Shown: positions 14,797 through 24,274, numbered from the stretch's first letter. The stretch: 30,121 nucleotides of DNA from Symbiodinium natans (GCA_905221605.1 CAJNDS010000070.1:210001-240121), one strand, 5' to 3'. The notes: generated by a model not told the origin, from the sequence alone. Numbers and translations are program-made.

Positions 14797-14943
14797 CTGG
14801 CACACAGGCTAGAAGACTAGGTCCTGCAAACCCGTAAATGCGGAAGTTAAATGTCCCTTCTATAGAAGGGTGAAAGCACCAAGTAACTCCCTAATGGAAA
14901 GTGCGAGACATTGTCCCAAACAACTCAACCGGCTCCGGGTGAC

Positions 14944-14979
14944 CTCCTTCTGTTCTTCTGCATCCCCTTTGGCTTCAGC
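14944..14979 (-). CDS. Candidate micro-exon (36 nt), acidic
   Basis: On the minus strand, TTGCGCAG|G acceptor and AAGGAG|GTCACC donor (GT) enclose AEAKGDAEEQKE. Confidence 0.5.
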
Positions 14980-15171
14980 CTGCGCAAGTCCACACTTCGC
15001 AGGAACGACAGCCCTTAAAAACGGCTTGCTGGCGAGGAGGGCGCTGTCTGGTGCTAGGTCCCAGGCCGAAGAATTCAAAAGGCTATCCGTACTTTGCTTG
15101 ATGGGATCTTATTGACAAGGGCCGTGTACCCGAAGCCCCTGAATCGGAACATGCGACTGGCGACCTCTTTC

Positions 15172-15433
15172 TCAGCGCAAACGGAGTGCCTTGCATCTGA
15201 CAGTTTCGAAGTCTGCCAGGTGCTTGAAACATAATAACTCACGACGAGAGAAATGTTTGCACCTTCCTCCCCGTTTTTCCCCGATCAAGACAAACAAAGG
15301 ACATTCCCACATAAGCATCTTGAGGCTCTGTTCGGCGATCCGGACGCCTGTCAGTTTGGCTGTCCCGCGCGCCTTTGTGCAAGCTTGGCCGTCTGAGCAT
15401 ATAGTTTCAGCCCAAACTGCCCAAGCCTTCTTA
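15172..15433 (-). CDS. Candidate exon with long open frame to a stop, unrecognised
   Basis: After ATCTAAG| the minus strand stays open for about 86 codons to TGA at 15172: KKAWAVWAETICSDGQACTK, later LTGVRIAEQSLKMLMWECPL. It has no internal ATG before the middle, so it would be an internal or last exon. Composition is mixed and moderately protein-like; no family is recognised. A plus-strand frame overlaps much of it, so this is uncertain. Confidence 0.35.
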
Positions 15434-15511
15434 GATCCCTAAACCCTGCGCTGAACCCGATAATATCCTAGAAGACTAAGGCAGGAAGCCAAACCCGAGG
15501 CCCAACTTTAC

Positions 15512-15633
15512 CTCTCCTTGCTCTGGAAACCCCCCTTTGAACGAATCAGGTTGGCCTTGTAAACCCTCCCTGAAGCGTATTTCTCCACAAGTTGGCCCTG
15601 CGCCTCCGCATCAGCAGCTTGTGCTTTGGCCTG
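15512..15633 (-). CDS. Candidate exon containing the acidic repeat motif
   Basis: On the minus strand, acceptor CTACACAG|CAGGCC and canonical donor GAGAG|GTAAAG enclose about 40 codons: QQAKAQAADAEAQGQLVEKY then ASGRVYKANLIRSKGGFQSK. The first third matches the micro-exon motif. A shorter version, 15630-15577 with a GC donor (AAATAC|GCTTCA), would be 54 nt and phase 0 like the others. It is the last member of the series before the GTPase gene. Confidence 0.5.
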
Positions 15634-15639
15634 CTGTGT

Positions 15640-15805
15640 AGGGTTTAGGGTTTAGGGTTTAGGGTGCAGGGTTTAGGGTTTAGGGTTTAGGTGGTTTAGG
15701 GGGTTTAGGGGGTTTAGGGGGTTTAGGGGGTTTAGGGGGTTTTGGGGTTTAGGGGGCTTAGGGGGTTTAGGGGGTTTAGGGTTTAGGGGGTTCAGGGTTT
15801 AGGGC
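15640..15805 (+). repeat. TTTAGGG array grading into a 9 bp GGTTTAGGG variant
   Basis: Starts with TTTAGGG heptamers, then about eight units of a nonamer (GGTTTAGGG, register arbitrary) with point variants, then heptamers again. A second nonameric telomere variant, different from the one at 4176. Confidence 0.93.
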
Positions 15806-16469
15806 TTCGGGATTTGGAGCTCCCGGGGGCGAACTCTGAACATCGAAGCCCCATAAACTTCAGGCACCGAAGCAGACTCCACGGCCTTTGGATTGCGGCT
15901 TCAGGGTCTGTGGGGCCAATACAACAAACCTAACCGGGGGGACTAGGGCTTGTAGGCTGTAGGGCTGGGAGAGCAGCAACAGCTAAGTGATGTACCATGC
16001 CAAGCTTCCCATAAGCAAGCCATGTGTGGCTTTCTGTGTACGTGTGTGTCGAGAGGAGCCTGGCCTACATTCAGAAGCAGGGAACTCAGCATCTGAAGCG
16101 AAAAATGCATGTCAGCTAGCAAGGAATGGAGGCTATAGGGAGGGGGACAGAATGTGCCGTACGGTGCGGCTTGCCCAGACGCAGCATCATTTTTCCAAAA
16201 TGGGCTCTGAGCGCAATGCTACAATGCCAACTAAACCCTGGGCTGCGCGTCTTCGTAGGCATGTCGTGCAAGTTTTGCAAGCAATTGAAGCAAATAAAAC
16301 TGGCCATGAGGCGAGGAGTAGGAAATGTGATGATGTGAGTTCCCTGCACGCATGCTGAGGCATGCTTGCTTGCAAAAGGTGCTTGCCGACGACTTGCCAA
16401 ACCTGATACAGCAAATGAGTGTCACTCCACTCCTACGGCTGGCGTGCTGCTTCCCGTGGCCGATTGGGA
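15806..16469. other. Downstream flank of the GTPase gene
   Basis: No telomeric repeats and no recognised gene. Several overlapping 70-120 codon frames on both strands (15987-16473) contradict one another and show no domain. Presumed 3' UTR of the gene at 16470 plus spacer. Confidence 0.5.
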
Positions 16470-18848
16470 TCACAGCTCACGCAAAATTGCCTCCTTGATA
16501 CCTGCCCCTGTGCAGGGCTGCATATGATCGAAGAAGGCCTGCTTGACTTCAGGTTCCACTGCTTCTCCTCGCCGTCGTTCCACAAACTTGCCGGCCAAGC
16601 ATGTGTACAACGTCGTCACAGGATCGTCCCCAACCAGCCTTTCTACGCGCCGGCGGTCCTCTTCCTTGATCTCGTCTGCCACACGTCGAAAGAGCTGCGC
16701 CTCCTCGGGCGATCCCTCGGCTGGGTTCTCTTCATTCAGCCGGTCACACGACAACTGCTCAAAGCGAACGTCTGCCTGCGTGAGGACCACGACGAAGCGC
16801 ACACCCATCTGCTTGAATGCCTGAACTTCTGCATCAAGTGTTGACTGGACATCCCGTCCCGAGACCAGGACCACAATGGCGAACATGAGGCCAGCACAAC
16901 CTTCGGCCAATGACTCCGCAAGTCGCACGGCATCATTCCGGGCCGCAACGGCGTCCCCGTACCCAGGTGCATCCACTACCCGCAGCCATGGGTAGTCTGC
17001 ACATTCGCAGATCTGCAGCGTCTGCGTCCGCAGTTCGGCCGTGCGCCCTGCAGGGAATCTGAAGCCAAAGGCTGCGTTGAGCACGGTGCTCTTCCCGGAG
17101 TCCGGCAGCCCAAGAGGCAGAAGAAGACGAAGGTGGCTCAGGAACACCCGCAAGTGATCCAGCCTGGCCAGCACAGACTTTGGAGACTGCAGCCCAGAAG
17201 GGCCTGGCTCCTCGTGTATCTGATTTCCGACTTCAAGGTCTGCCAGCACGGGATGGAGCATTCCGTTCTGGCCCCAGCCTTGTAAGTTCTCGCGAATTGC
17301 CGACCATCGTTCGTGATCCAAGTCATCCTTCATGCTCAACGGGTATGGGTATGACATGTCCATCGTTTGCTTCACCTCTCTAGCCCCCACCACCACTTGC
17401 TCCACGAAGCCCGCCTCGATGAGCATCGTCACAAGGCGGCAGACGAGCTGTCTTAGCTCATCTGTCTCCCCAGCTGGCTGCCGGCTGATGTGTTCGTGAA
17501 GCTCCCGGCACCTGACCAGGTGCCTTTCGAACTGCCAAAGCAGGCTTTCCAGCGTGAGATCCTCCATGATGTCCTCACGAATGGATTGGAGAGTCCGCTG
17601 CAAGTACTGCTCCTTGCAGTGGCTCGCCTCAAGCGCCTCCTGCATTGATGCCGATTCCGCGTACTGACGATATCCACATGCATGTCTGAATTGGACTTTT
17701 GCGCGCGCTGCTTGTGCTAGCATTGTGTGGACTCGTCCCGTGTGCCACAACAACACGAGCGCTGACAAGGGCCCCACGGAAACGGAAACTATCGCTGCCG
17801 CCATCGCCGCCGTCGTCCAAGCCGCCCGCCAAGCCGCCCCTGACAAAGAGTCCACTTCGAATGTACACGCAGTAATGAAATCAGGAAGAGCACACACTTG
17901 TTCTCGGAGCGCACCTTCAATTCCAAGCAGGGTGTTGCTGATGTTGGGCGAACCGCTGTGGATTGCAAAAACCAGTGCGATCTCTAAGAGCTTGTTGATG
18001 CTGACACTGGCTTCATGGTTCCAGTCCAGCAGTTGAGGCACAGGCGCCAAGGCCTCCGTGCCATGCAGCTGGATACGGAGCACTGGGAAGTGCGCATCTG
18101 CTCGTCGTGTGGGAAACTGCTCTAAGGGCTCTCGCACACCCACCTTCACGCGCAGGTAGGGTGCGAAGAGGTGCTCATTTTCAGCGGGATACTTGGACCA
18201 AGACCTGATACCCTCAGCTTTCCTGCGGCAGGCGGCATCGAACTCCAGTAGGATGCACACCTTGCCCCGGATCCTCTCCGGATCGTTCAGCGCCTCAAAA
18301 TAGAAGTCCTCAAGAATGGAATCCGAGGCACTGGAGAAGCCCTTGAAGACAATCTCCCTCCCCTCGACATAATACTCATCCAAGTGGTTTGCCGGGAGCC
18401 ACATGAGCCTGTAGAGCACGGGAGCTCCCCCTCTCCGTCTGCGCAGCTTCTCCATGCCGGATTCCAGGTGGGAAAGGAAGTCCAGCCACACATCCAAGTC
18501 GCGCTGCGCAGCCGCGTTCTGGGAGTCATACAACAGCGAGTTCAGCACTTCGAAGTACTTGGGAAACTGCAGGGTGTAAGCCCGGATGGACTGCACCTCG
18601 CACTCGTGAAGCCCCTCTCTGTCTATTGATTCCAGTGGTGTCAGCACCTCGCTTCTGAAGAGACGCTCTGAGAAGCTCCCCAGCGTCTCCTCGTTCTTGC
18701 TGTGCAAGGCTTCCAGGCTGGCTAGCAGCGGTTTGGCTTTGTACACACCACGGCGAATGAGAGTCAGCTGCTCTGGACAGTTCGATTGCTCGCGAAGCGC
18801 CACGCACATGCTGAAGACATCTGAATTCCAGCGGTTTGCGAGGCTCAT
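16470..18848 (-). CDS. ADP-ribosyltransferase-like domain, membrane segment and P-loop GTPase in one protein
   Basis: Uninterrupted frame of 792 residues from the ATG at 18848 (residue 1) to TGA at 16470; it stays open upstream to about 18953 with no ATG, so a 5' exon is possible. Residues about 140-240 resemble arginine-type mono-ADP-ribosyltransferases of the R-S-E class: VLYRLMW (Arg147), FKGFSSAS (Ser172/173/175) and WSKYPAENEHLFAPYLRVKV (Glu223-x-Glu225), in the right order and spacing. Residues 337-368 hold a hydrophobic segment (AAWTTAAMAAAIVSVSVG onward). Residues 396-476 are helical and charged. A GTPase follows: G1 GLPDSGKST (580-588), G3 DAPGYGD (626-632), G4 TQAD (690-693). The G3 form resembles septin, GIMAP and dynamin-like GTPases; the subfamily is undecided. 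Expected role: membrane-linked, GTP-regulated protein modification, by inference. No intron over 2.4 kb, unlike its neighbours, which suggests a retrogene. Confidence 0.7.
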   Translation of the reverse strand: MSLANRWNSDVFSMCVALREQSNCPEQLTLIRRGVYKAKPLLASLEALHSKNEETLGSFSERLFRSEVLTPLESIDREGLHECEVQSIRAYTLQFPKYFEVLNSLLYDSQNAAAQRDLDVWLDFLSHLESGMEKLRRRRGGAPVLYRLMWLPANHLDEYYVEGREIVFKGFSSASDSILEDFYFEALNDPERIRGKVCILLEFDAACRRKAEGIRSWSKYPAENEHLFAPYLRVKVGVREPLEQFPTRRADAHFPVLRIQLHGTEALAPVPQLLDWNHEASVSINKLLEIALVFAIHSGSPNISNTLLGIEGALREQVCALPDFITACTFEVDSLSGAAWRAAWTTAAMAAAIVSVSVGPLSALVLLWHTGRVHTMLAQAARAKVQFRHACGYRQYAESASMQEALEASHCKEQYLQRTLQSIREDIMEDLTLESLLWQFERHLVRCRELHEHISRQPAGETDELRQLVCRLVTMLIEAGFVEQVVVGAREVKQTMDMSYPYPLSMKDDLDHERWSAIRENLQGWGQNGMLHPVLADLEVGNQIHEEPGPSGLQSPKSVLARLDHLRVFLSHLRLLLPLGLPDSGKSTVLNAAFGFRFPAGRTAELRTQTLQICECADYPWLRVVDAPGYGDAVAARNDAVRLAESLAEGCAGLMFAIVVLVSGRDVQSTLDAEVQAFKQMGVRFVVVLTQADVRFEQLSCDRLNEENPAEGSPEEAQLFRRVADEIKEEDRRRVERLVGDDPVTTLYTCLAGKFVERRRGEAVEPEVKQAFFDHMQPCTGAGIKEAILREL

Positions 18849-19400
18849 GGGGGCGGCTTCAGCCTCAGGGGTCCCACTCGTGCTTCTGGTATGCCCGCCG
18901 AGGAAAGGCAAATGATTGTGCGAAGGTGACCCTGCTGCTGAGACATGCAAGCTTCCCTGGCCCTAGTATTGATTGTGTTGCTTGGCTCTTGACTCTGCGC
19001 CTTGATCGACGACACCCTGTCGCGTGCAACAAAATGGCGTTGCTCGAACCACCGGCGTCGGACAACAGCATTGGAGATACCAAGCCTGTGCAAAAAGAAG
19101 CTGGCACCAGGCCTTTCCTCTCACCAAAGTGTCCAAGTGTCTCTGCAAGCTCGCATTGCCCGAGCGTTGCTCTGGTCATGGATGCATGCACGCAAGCGAA
19201 CATCTGCCGTTAACCACAACCTCATGAAGCCAACTACTGAAACGCCCGAAGAAAACTTCAAAACCCTAAGTCCCCAAAGCCGTAAAACCCGATATCCCTT
19301 TTTGAAACCGGACTTGTGGGTTGACCAGTCCTCCAACCCAAAGGCCCTAAAACCCTGAAGCTCAGAAGCCCCAAAGCCCGCTCATCGTCGCCCTGTGCCC
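18849..19400. other. Upstream flank of the GTPase gene
   Basis: The minus frame of the GTPase gene continues to about 18953 (HVSAAGSPSHNHLPFLGGHT), where TAG|GGCCAG could be a stop or an acceptor. Further upstream, short open frames on both strands conflict. No promoter motif and no recognisable spliced-leader relict was found. Confidence 0.45.
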
Positions 19401-19427
19401 CTGTGCCTCTGCAGCCTTTGCTTGGGC
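19401..19427 (-). CDS. Candidate micro-exon (27 nt) beyond the GTPase gene
   Basis: On the minus strand, CGATGCAG|G acceptor, then AQAKAAEAQ. The donor is unclear (GGGCAC follows). It resembles the motif at 15512-15633 closely (AKAQAADAEAQ), although the two lie on opposite sides of the GTPase gene. An alternative minus frame (ESDSDAGPSKGCRGTGAQGD) is also open. Confidence 0.4.
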
Positions 19428-19457
19428 CTGCATCGGAATCTGATTCGCAAGAGGAGC

Positions 19458-19482
19458 TCAACCCTAAACCCTAAACCCTAAA
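19458..19482 (-). repeat. Short CCCTAAA run
   Basis: About three units; the first telomeric repeats after the 3.6 kb repeat-free island around the GTPase gene. Confidence 0.9.
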
Positions 19483-19950
19483 CTCTGTTTGAACCAGGAC
19501 TCTCGGCACAACTGCCCTTCAGCACTATAGGAGTTAGGAAGTGTAGGTGGACAGCCCGTAGAAGTTGGCTCACCTAGTGTTGTGCTTGGGCACTGTGCCA
19601 ATGCAATGGGTGGCTCAAATCAGTTTGTTTAAACACCTCGGGCTTCTGAAGACTTTGTAATTTGTAAGTCCTTCCTGAACCCCCGAAATGTGATCTGCAT
19701 TCCCCATCTAAACTCCGGGCCACTATGGGCCACTACGACAAGCTACCAAAAGCTTTGCTCCAACAACACACCACCGAAACTTAGAGCCCCACCTTAAACC
19801 TAGAAGCCCCTTTAGCATCCAGGCCTCCCCTAAACTCCTACATCACTAAACCCCTAAAAACCCGTAAACCCACAAAGCCAGAATACCCCAAACCCAGACC
19901 CCAAACCCCGCGGACCCGCAAAACCTCCCAAAAGACCCGGGAGGGCGCGC
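19483..19950. other. Spacer, no supported gene
   Basis: C/A-rich, with decayed CCTAAAC-like sequence. Nothing recognisable. Confidence 0.5.
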
Positions 19951-19992
19951 CTGGGCCTTGGCGGCGGCTAGCTTTGCTCGGAGTACGCGCAC
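19951..19992 (-). CDS. Candidate micro-exon (42 nt), coiled-coil-like
   Basis: On the minus strand, GCGTCAG|G acceptor and GCCCAG|GCGCGC donor (GC) enclose VRVLRAKLAAAKAQ. Multiple of three, AG|G acceptor and Ala/Lys/Gln composition fit the series. Confidence 0.45.
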
Positions 19993-20251
19993 CTGACGCT
20001 GCGCGGATGGGTGGCAGGAGAGTGCGAACTTTCGAGTCTCGCGGTGGGGGAGCTCGGGGGTTCCAGAAGGGGTTGCTTCTTCAAGATTCCATGTATAAGT
20101 AAGGTTTTCTATTTTTGTTAGGGGGGGTGTGTGGGGTGTGGGGGTCCGGGGAGGGTCCTCTGCACGCAGCCCCTTGCTGCACCAAGAAGCAGCAAGAAGC
20201 ACCTTGCCCTAAACCCTTCTGCATCCGACCTCTCTGAGGCGCCCCTCTAAA

Positions 20252-20338
20252 CCCTGAAACCTAAACCCTAAACCCTGAACCCTAAACCCTAAAACCTAAA
20301 CCCTAAACCCCAAACCCTAAACCCTAAACCCTAAACCC
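20252..20338 (-). repeat. Degenerate CCCTAAA array, about 12 copies
   Basis: Mixed CCCTAAA, CCCTGAA, CCTAAAA and CCCCAAA units. Confidence 0.93.
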
Positions 20339-20437
20339 CACATCCACCTCGGCCCCACCCCTTTGGCCTTCGCCGTTTTCTCCAGCTTGCCCGGAGTGTC
20401 CTGCGGAGCAGATCATGGAAAATCATACCAAGTGGCT

Positions 20438-20470
20438 AGGGTTTAGGGTTTAGGGTTTAGGGTTTAGGGC
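20438..20470 (+). repeat. TTTAGGG run, last sizeable telomeric block
   Basis: About four and a half units. Beyond this only a few isolated CCCTAA units occur (21170-21185). Confidence 0.95.
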
Positions 20471-20693
20471 TAGAATATACTAGGGGGCATTTTGAAGGGT
20501 CAAGGGGGCTTAGGGCTTGCAAGGGTTGAGGGAAGAACACGACAAACCTCCTCTTCAGGGCTTGGGGTTTCTTAAAGGATTTACAATGTAGCGTCTATTT
20601 TACATCCAGGCCTCCTAGACGAATGCCGCATCTATACAATACTCAATGTAACGCTACAACCCTAAACTACTACTTGCTTAAGACCCCCAAAAG

Positions 20694-20721
20694 ACTATAT
20701 ATATATATATATATTTTTTTT
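20694..20721. repeat. TA and T tracts
   Basis: A (TA)n run followed by a poly-T tract, directly left of the CTT microsatellite. Confidence 0.9.
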
Positions 20722-20730
20722 TATTTTTGT

Positions 20731-20835
20731 CTTCTTCTTCTTCTTCTTCTTCTTCTTCTTCTTCTTCTTCTTCTTCTTCTTCTTCTTCTTCTTCTTCTTC
20801 TTCTTCTTCTTCTTCTTCTTCTTCTTCTTCTTCTT
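20731..20835. repeat. CTT trinucleotide microsatellite, 35 perfect copies
   Basis: Perfect for 105 bp. The poly-Leu and poly-Lys frames through it are artefacts. Confidence 0.98.
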
Positions 20836-20961
20836 CCTTCTGCGGGTAGTACGGATTATAATTTTGCGGGTTCTTAAGAAAATGACAGCTCCCGAAACCC
20901 TACCGCCCGAAGCCTTCCCCTTCTTAAATTGCGGATGCAAATGTGAAATGCACAAAGCCCC

Positions 20962-21034
20962 TTATATATATATATATGTATATATGTACATTTATGTACA
21001 TATATGTACATATGTGTATGTATATATATATATG
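20962..21034. repeat. TA/TATG low-complexity tract
   Basis: Alternating TATATATG and TGTACATA words. Confidence 0.9.
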
Positions 21035-22110
21035 AGGCAGGAACCTTTATGTATGATTTGACCTCTTTCTTTGTTTTCATACTAGCCTATACTACTGCTA
21101 CGATTAACAGAGTTATCGAATAGGGCCATCACGCTCCTCTGAAGACTGCTTCAAAACCCCAACACTAAACCCTAACCCTAAACCTTAAGCCCGAAAAACA
21201 AGAAATATAATAAAACAAGAGCCTACCTACCTCCCTAGAGGCGAAACAGAGAGACTACACCGTGTGTTTCTTTCGCACTGAACCCCAAAGACCTACCCCT
21301 AAGCTCTAGGGGAGAGGACGCTGTGGGAACCTATTCTTGGGATAGGTTGTTTTTTAAAAAGATTATGAAACATTCGGACACGGTATCACGAGAATACTGT
21401 GAGCAGATACTTCATTTTTTGAATTCATGCCCGTGCATGCGAGTTCATGCCCGTTCATGCCCCGTGCACGCGAACGCCCCGCAAAACGGAATAACAACGA
21501 TATACCCTCCAACTAACCTATTGTTGGGACAGGTGCTCGAACGAACACACGGTGAATCTGAAAGGTCTGGGGTTCATGGTTGAACAATAAACCCTATAAG
21601 GCTTCAAGGTGTGGGGACTACAAACCTGAAACCCTATAGGGACCCGCCCCTTGTGGAGCATTTAGGGTTTCACGTGTAGGGTTAACGGTGAGGTGTCTAG
21701 GGTTTTCTTTTCAAGCTCATCTATGCGACTCGCGCGATTTCTGATGGGAGAGCGGGCGTGCAGCTTCGCACATTGGCACACTGTGGGTCGAAATGCAACG
21801 GCAGCAAAGAGGCCGCAAGCAAAAGGCAAGGCAACACGTTTCGGACAGGCAGGAGCAGTGTCAGAGACCAAATGGTTGGGTTGCAGGCCAGCCACTTGAA
21901 TAGCCCAGCCAAAATGACTTAGTAGAGGGGCCCCGACTAAAGCAGGTAGAACATTAACTTTCAGCCTTTCGCAAAATCGCCACGTTCGTTGCAAGAAGGG
22001 ACCTCCTCCCCTGCAGCGGCTGAGTTCACTTATACAATCTCTTTTGTTTTCTTTCTGTCCCTTGTTCCTATGTCTCCAATTTTGTCGATTGTAGGTATTC
22101 AAGGGAAGTG
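21035..22110. other. Transition region, no supported gene
   Basis: Includes GTTCATGCCCGT-type short repeats (21425-21465) and the small palindrome AACCTATTCTTGGGATAGGTT (about 21329-21349). A 146-codon minus frame (21662-22102) has no ATG and its N-terminal part is the first module of the array to the right, so it is not called a gene. Confidence 0.5.
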
Positions 22111-23230
22111 CTAAGCTACTAAAGAGGACAAATAAGGTTTCCCTGTCCCCTTTGGCTGTCCTGAATTAATCTTGTCTTTTCTCAGTCTGCACTCTGCGAG
22201 AGAGGAATGGACAGTAGAAGGGAAACAACAACGCATGGGCAAGAGTGCTTCTCTCTCTTTTCTTATTGAGATGACTGGGCACATAAGACTGAGAAGAGAC
22301 TCCCCTGAATCTCTGCTTTGGCTCTTATCTTGCAGAGGAGAAGAACGTTTATATAAGAAGAGGAACCAGGAACAGACACCAGAGAGAAAGTGCAAGGAGC
22401 TGACAAGAGTGCTTCTCTCTTCTCTTTTTGACAAAAACCGAGGGAAAGAGAGTGAAAACAAGAAGCTTTGTTTTGTCCGTTGCAGAAAGGGGGCTCCCTC
22501 TCCCCGTGGAGCAGGGTTGATTTCCCGTGTTCGCTCCCGTTTGCCTTCTTTCTCTCCTACGCTCCTATGTCTTCTGTTCCTTTTTTTGAGGAGATTCAAA
22601 GGGATAGATAAACGAAAAAACCCCTGCGCTGTCCTTGATCTTGTCTTTTCTCAGTCAGCGAGAGAGGAAGACACAGTAGGAGGGAAGCTGGACAAGAGTG
22701 CTCCTCTCTCTCTTTTCTTATTGAGAAGACTGGGTACATAAGACTGGGAAGAGACTCCCCCTCCTCTCCGATTCTCCGCTCTGGTTGTTTTCTTGCAGGG
22801 GAGAAGAACTTTTATACAAGAAGAAGGGGCCAGGAACAGACAAGAGAATGAAAAGTGCATGGAACTGACAAGAGTGCTAAGAGAAAGGGAAGAAAGCTTT
22901 GTTTTGTCCGTTGCAGAAGGAGGCTCCCTCTTCCCTGGAGCAGGGTTGATTTCCCGTGTTCGCTCTCATTTGCCTGCGATCCTATGTCTTCTGTTCCTTT
23001 TTTAGGGATAGATTGGTTTCCCTGTCCCTTTGATGTCCTTGATCTTGTCTTTTCTCAGTCAGCCAGAGAGGAAGGCACAGTACTGGACAAGAGTGCATCT
23101 CTCTCTGTTTTCTTGAGAAACAACGGATAAATAAGCGGAAAAGAAGAAACCCCCTCTCCTCTCCTCTAGATCTGTTCAGCTCTGATCCTGGGAAGTAAAA
23201 ACATGAACACGCAAGGAAACATCTCATCCT

Positions 23231-23241
23231 CTCTCTCTCTC

Positions 23242-23281
<40 letters not shown>

Positions 23282-23575
23282 TCTCTCTTCTCTCTTCTCT
23301 CTTCTCTCTTCTCTCTTCTCTCTTCTCTCTTCTCTCTTCTCTCTTCTCTCTTCTCTCTTCTCTCTTCTCTCTTCTCTCTTCTCTCTTCTCTCTTCTCTCT
23401 TCTCTCTTCTCTCTTCTCTCTTCTCTCTTCTCTCTTCTCTCTTCTCTTCTCTCTTCTCTCTTCTCTCTTCTCTTCTCTCTTCTCTCTTCTCTCTTCTCTC
23501 TTCTCTCTCCTCGCTCCTCGCTCCTCGCTCCTCGCTCCTCTCTCCTCTCTCCTCTCCCCTCTCCCCTCTCTCTCC
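23231..23575. repeat. CT and CTCTCTT heptamer expansion
   Basis: A CT run, then about 30 units of a TCTCTTC heptamer (roughly 23272-23508) with a few pentameric interruptions, then CTCCTCG and CTCCTCT variants. It is a strong mirror-repeat, polypurine/polypyrimidine tract. Confidence 0.95.
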
Positions 23576-24274
23576 CTAGAGCAGGCTTGAGTCCAATTAT
23601 TCTCCCACTGCTGCCTTCTTTCTCGTGCTCCGACGTCATGTGTTCCGTCTTCTATTCGAGCAGATTGAAGGGAATAGGTCGACAAAAGGTTTTCACACTC
23701 CCTCTCACTTCTTCAGCCTCTTCTTTGCCGTGTTCTTACAACGGAGAAGAGTAAAACGTAAGAAGATGAGGAGTCAATCTCACTACCTTCATGCCTTGTC
23801 GTCTTTCTTCTGTTCACTTTGCTCTTACACACGCGAAAATTGAAAATGCAAGAAGATAAACTGACGAGAAGGCAGGGAAGGAGACAGTCTTTGGCTCGCT
23901 GCCAAAATGAGAGAGCGACGCAACAAGGACATGACAAGAGTGCTTCGCTGTTCTCTTTTTGTGAGGATCGGGCAAACAACAGGGGGAAGAAATTCCTTCT
24001 CCCTCTTCTCCCTGTTCTTTGGCTCTCTCCTTACACAAAGACAAATAAAAACACAAGGCAAACAAATTTCAGTCACTACGTTCATCCGTCCTCGGGTTTC
24101 TTTTCCCCTGCTGTCGCTCTCTCCTTACAGAAAGACATTCACATATACAAGGCAAACCAAAACCACTCACTACTTTCATTCTCCGTCCTCTTTAGTTTCC
24201 CTCTTTGTTCACTCTGTTCTTACAGGGAGGAACTGAACATGCAAGAGCACACCCCGATCTCGATACCATCATCC

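Noticed and set aside
18849-18950. Longer GTPase start at 18950
   Set aside because: The codon there is TTG, not ATG. The first in-frame ATG is at 18848; upstream residues are kept only as a possible extra exon.
20623-20955. Poly-Leu and poly-Lys proteins
   Set aside because: Translation of a perfect CTT microsatellite on either strand.
21662-22102. 146-codon minus-strand frame
   Set aside because: No ATG in the frame, the N-terminal part repeats in array modules (GGGPFLQRT-like words), and no recognisable domain.
23166-23754. Long Ser/Leu-rich and Arg/Glu-rich frames
   Set aside because: Translations of CT and TCTCTTC repeats; composition and position follow the repeat exactly.
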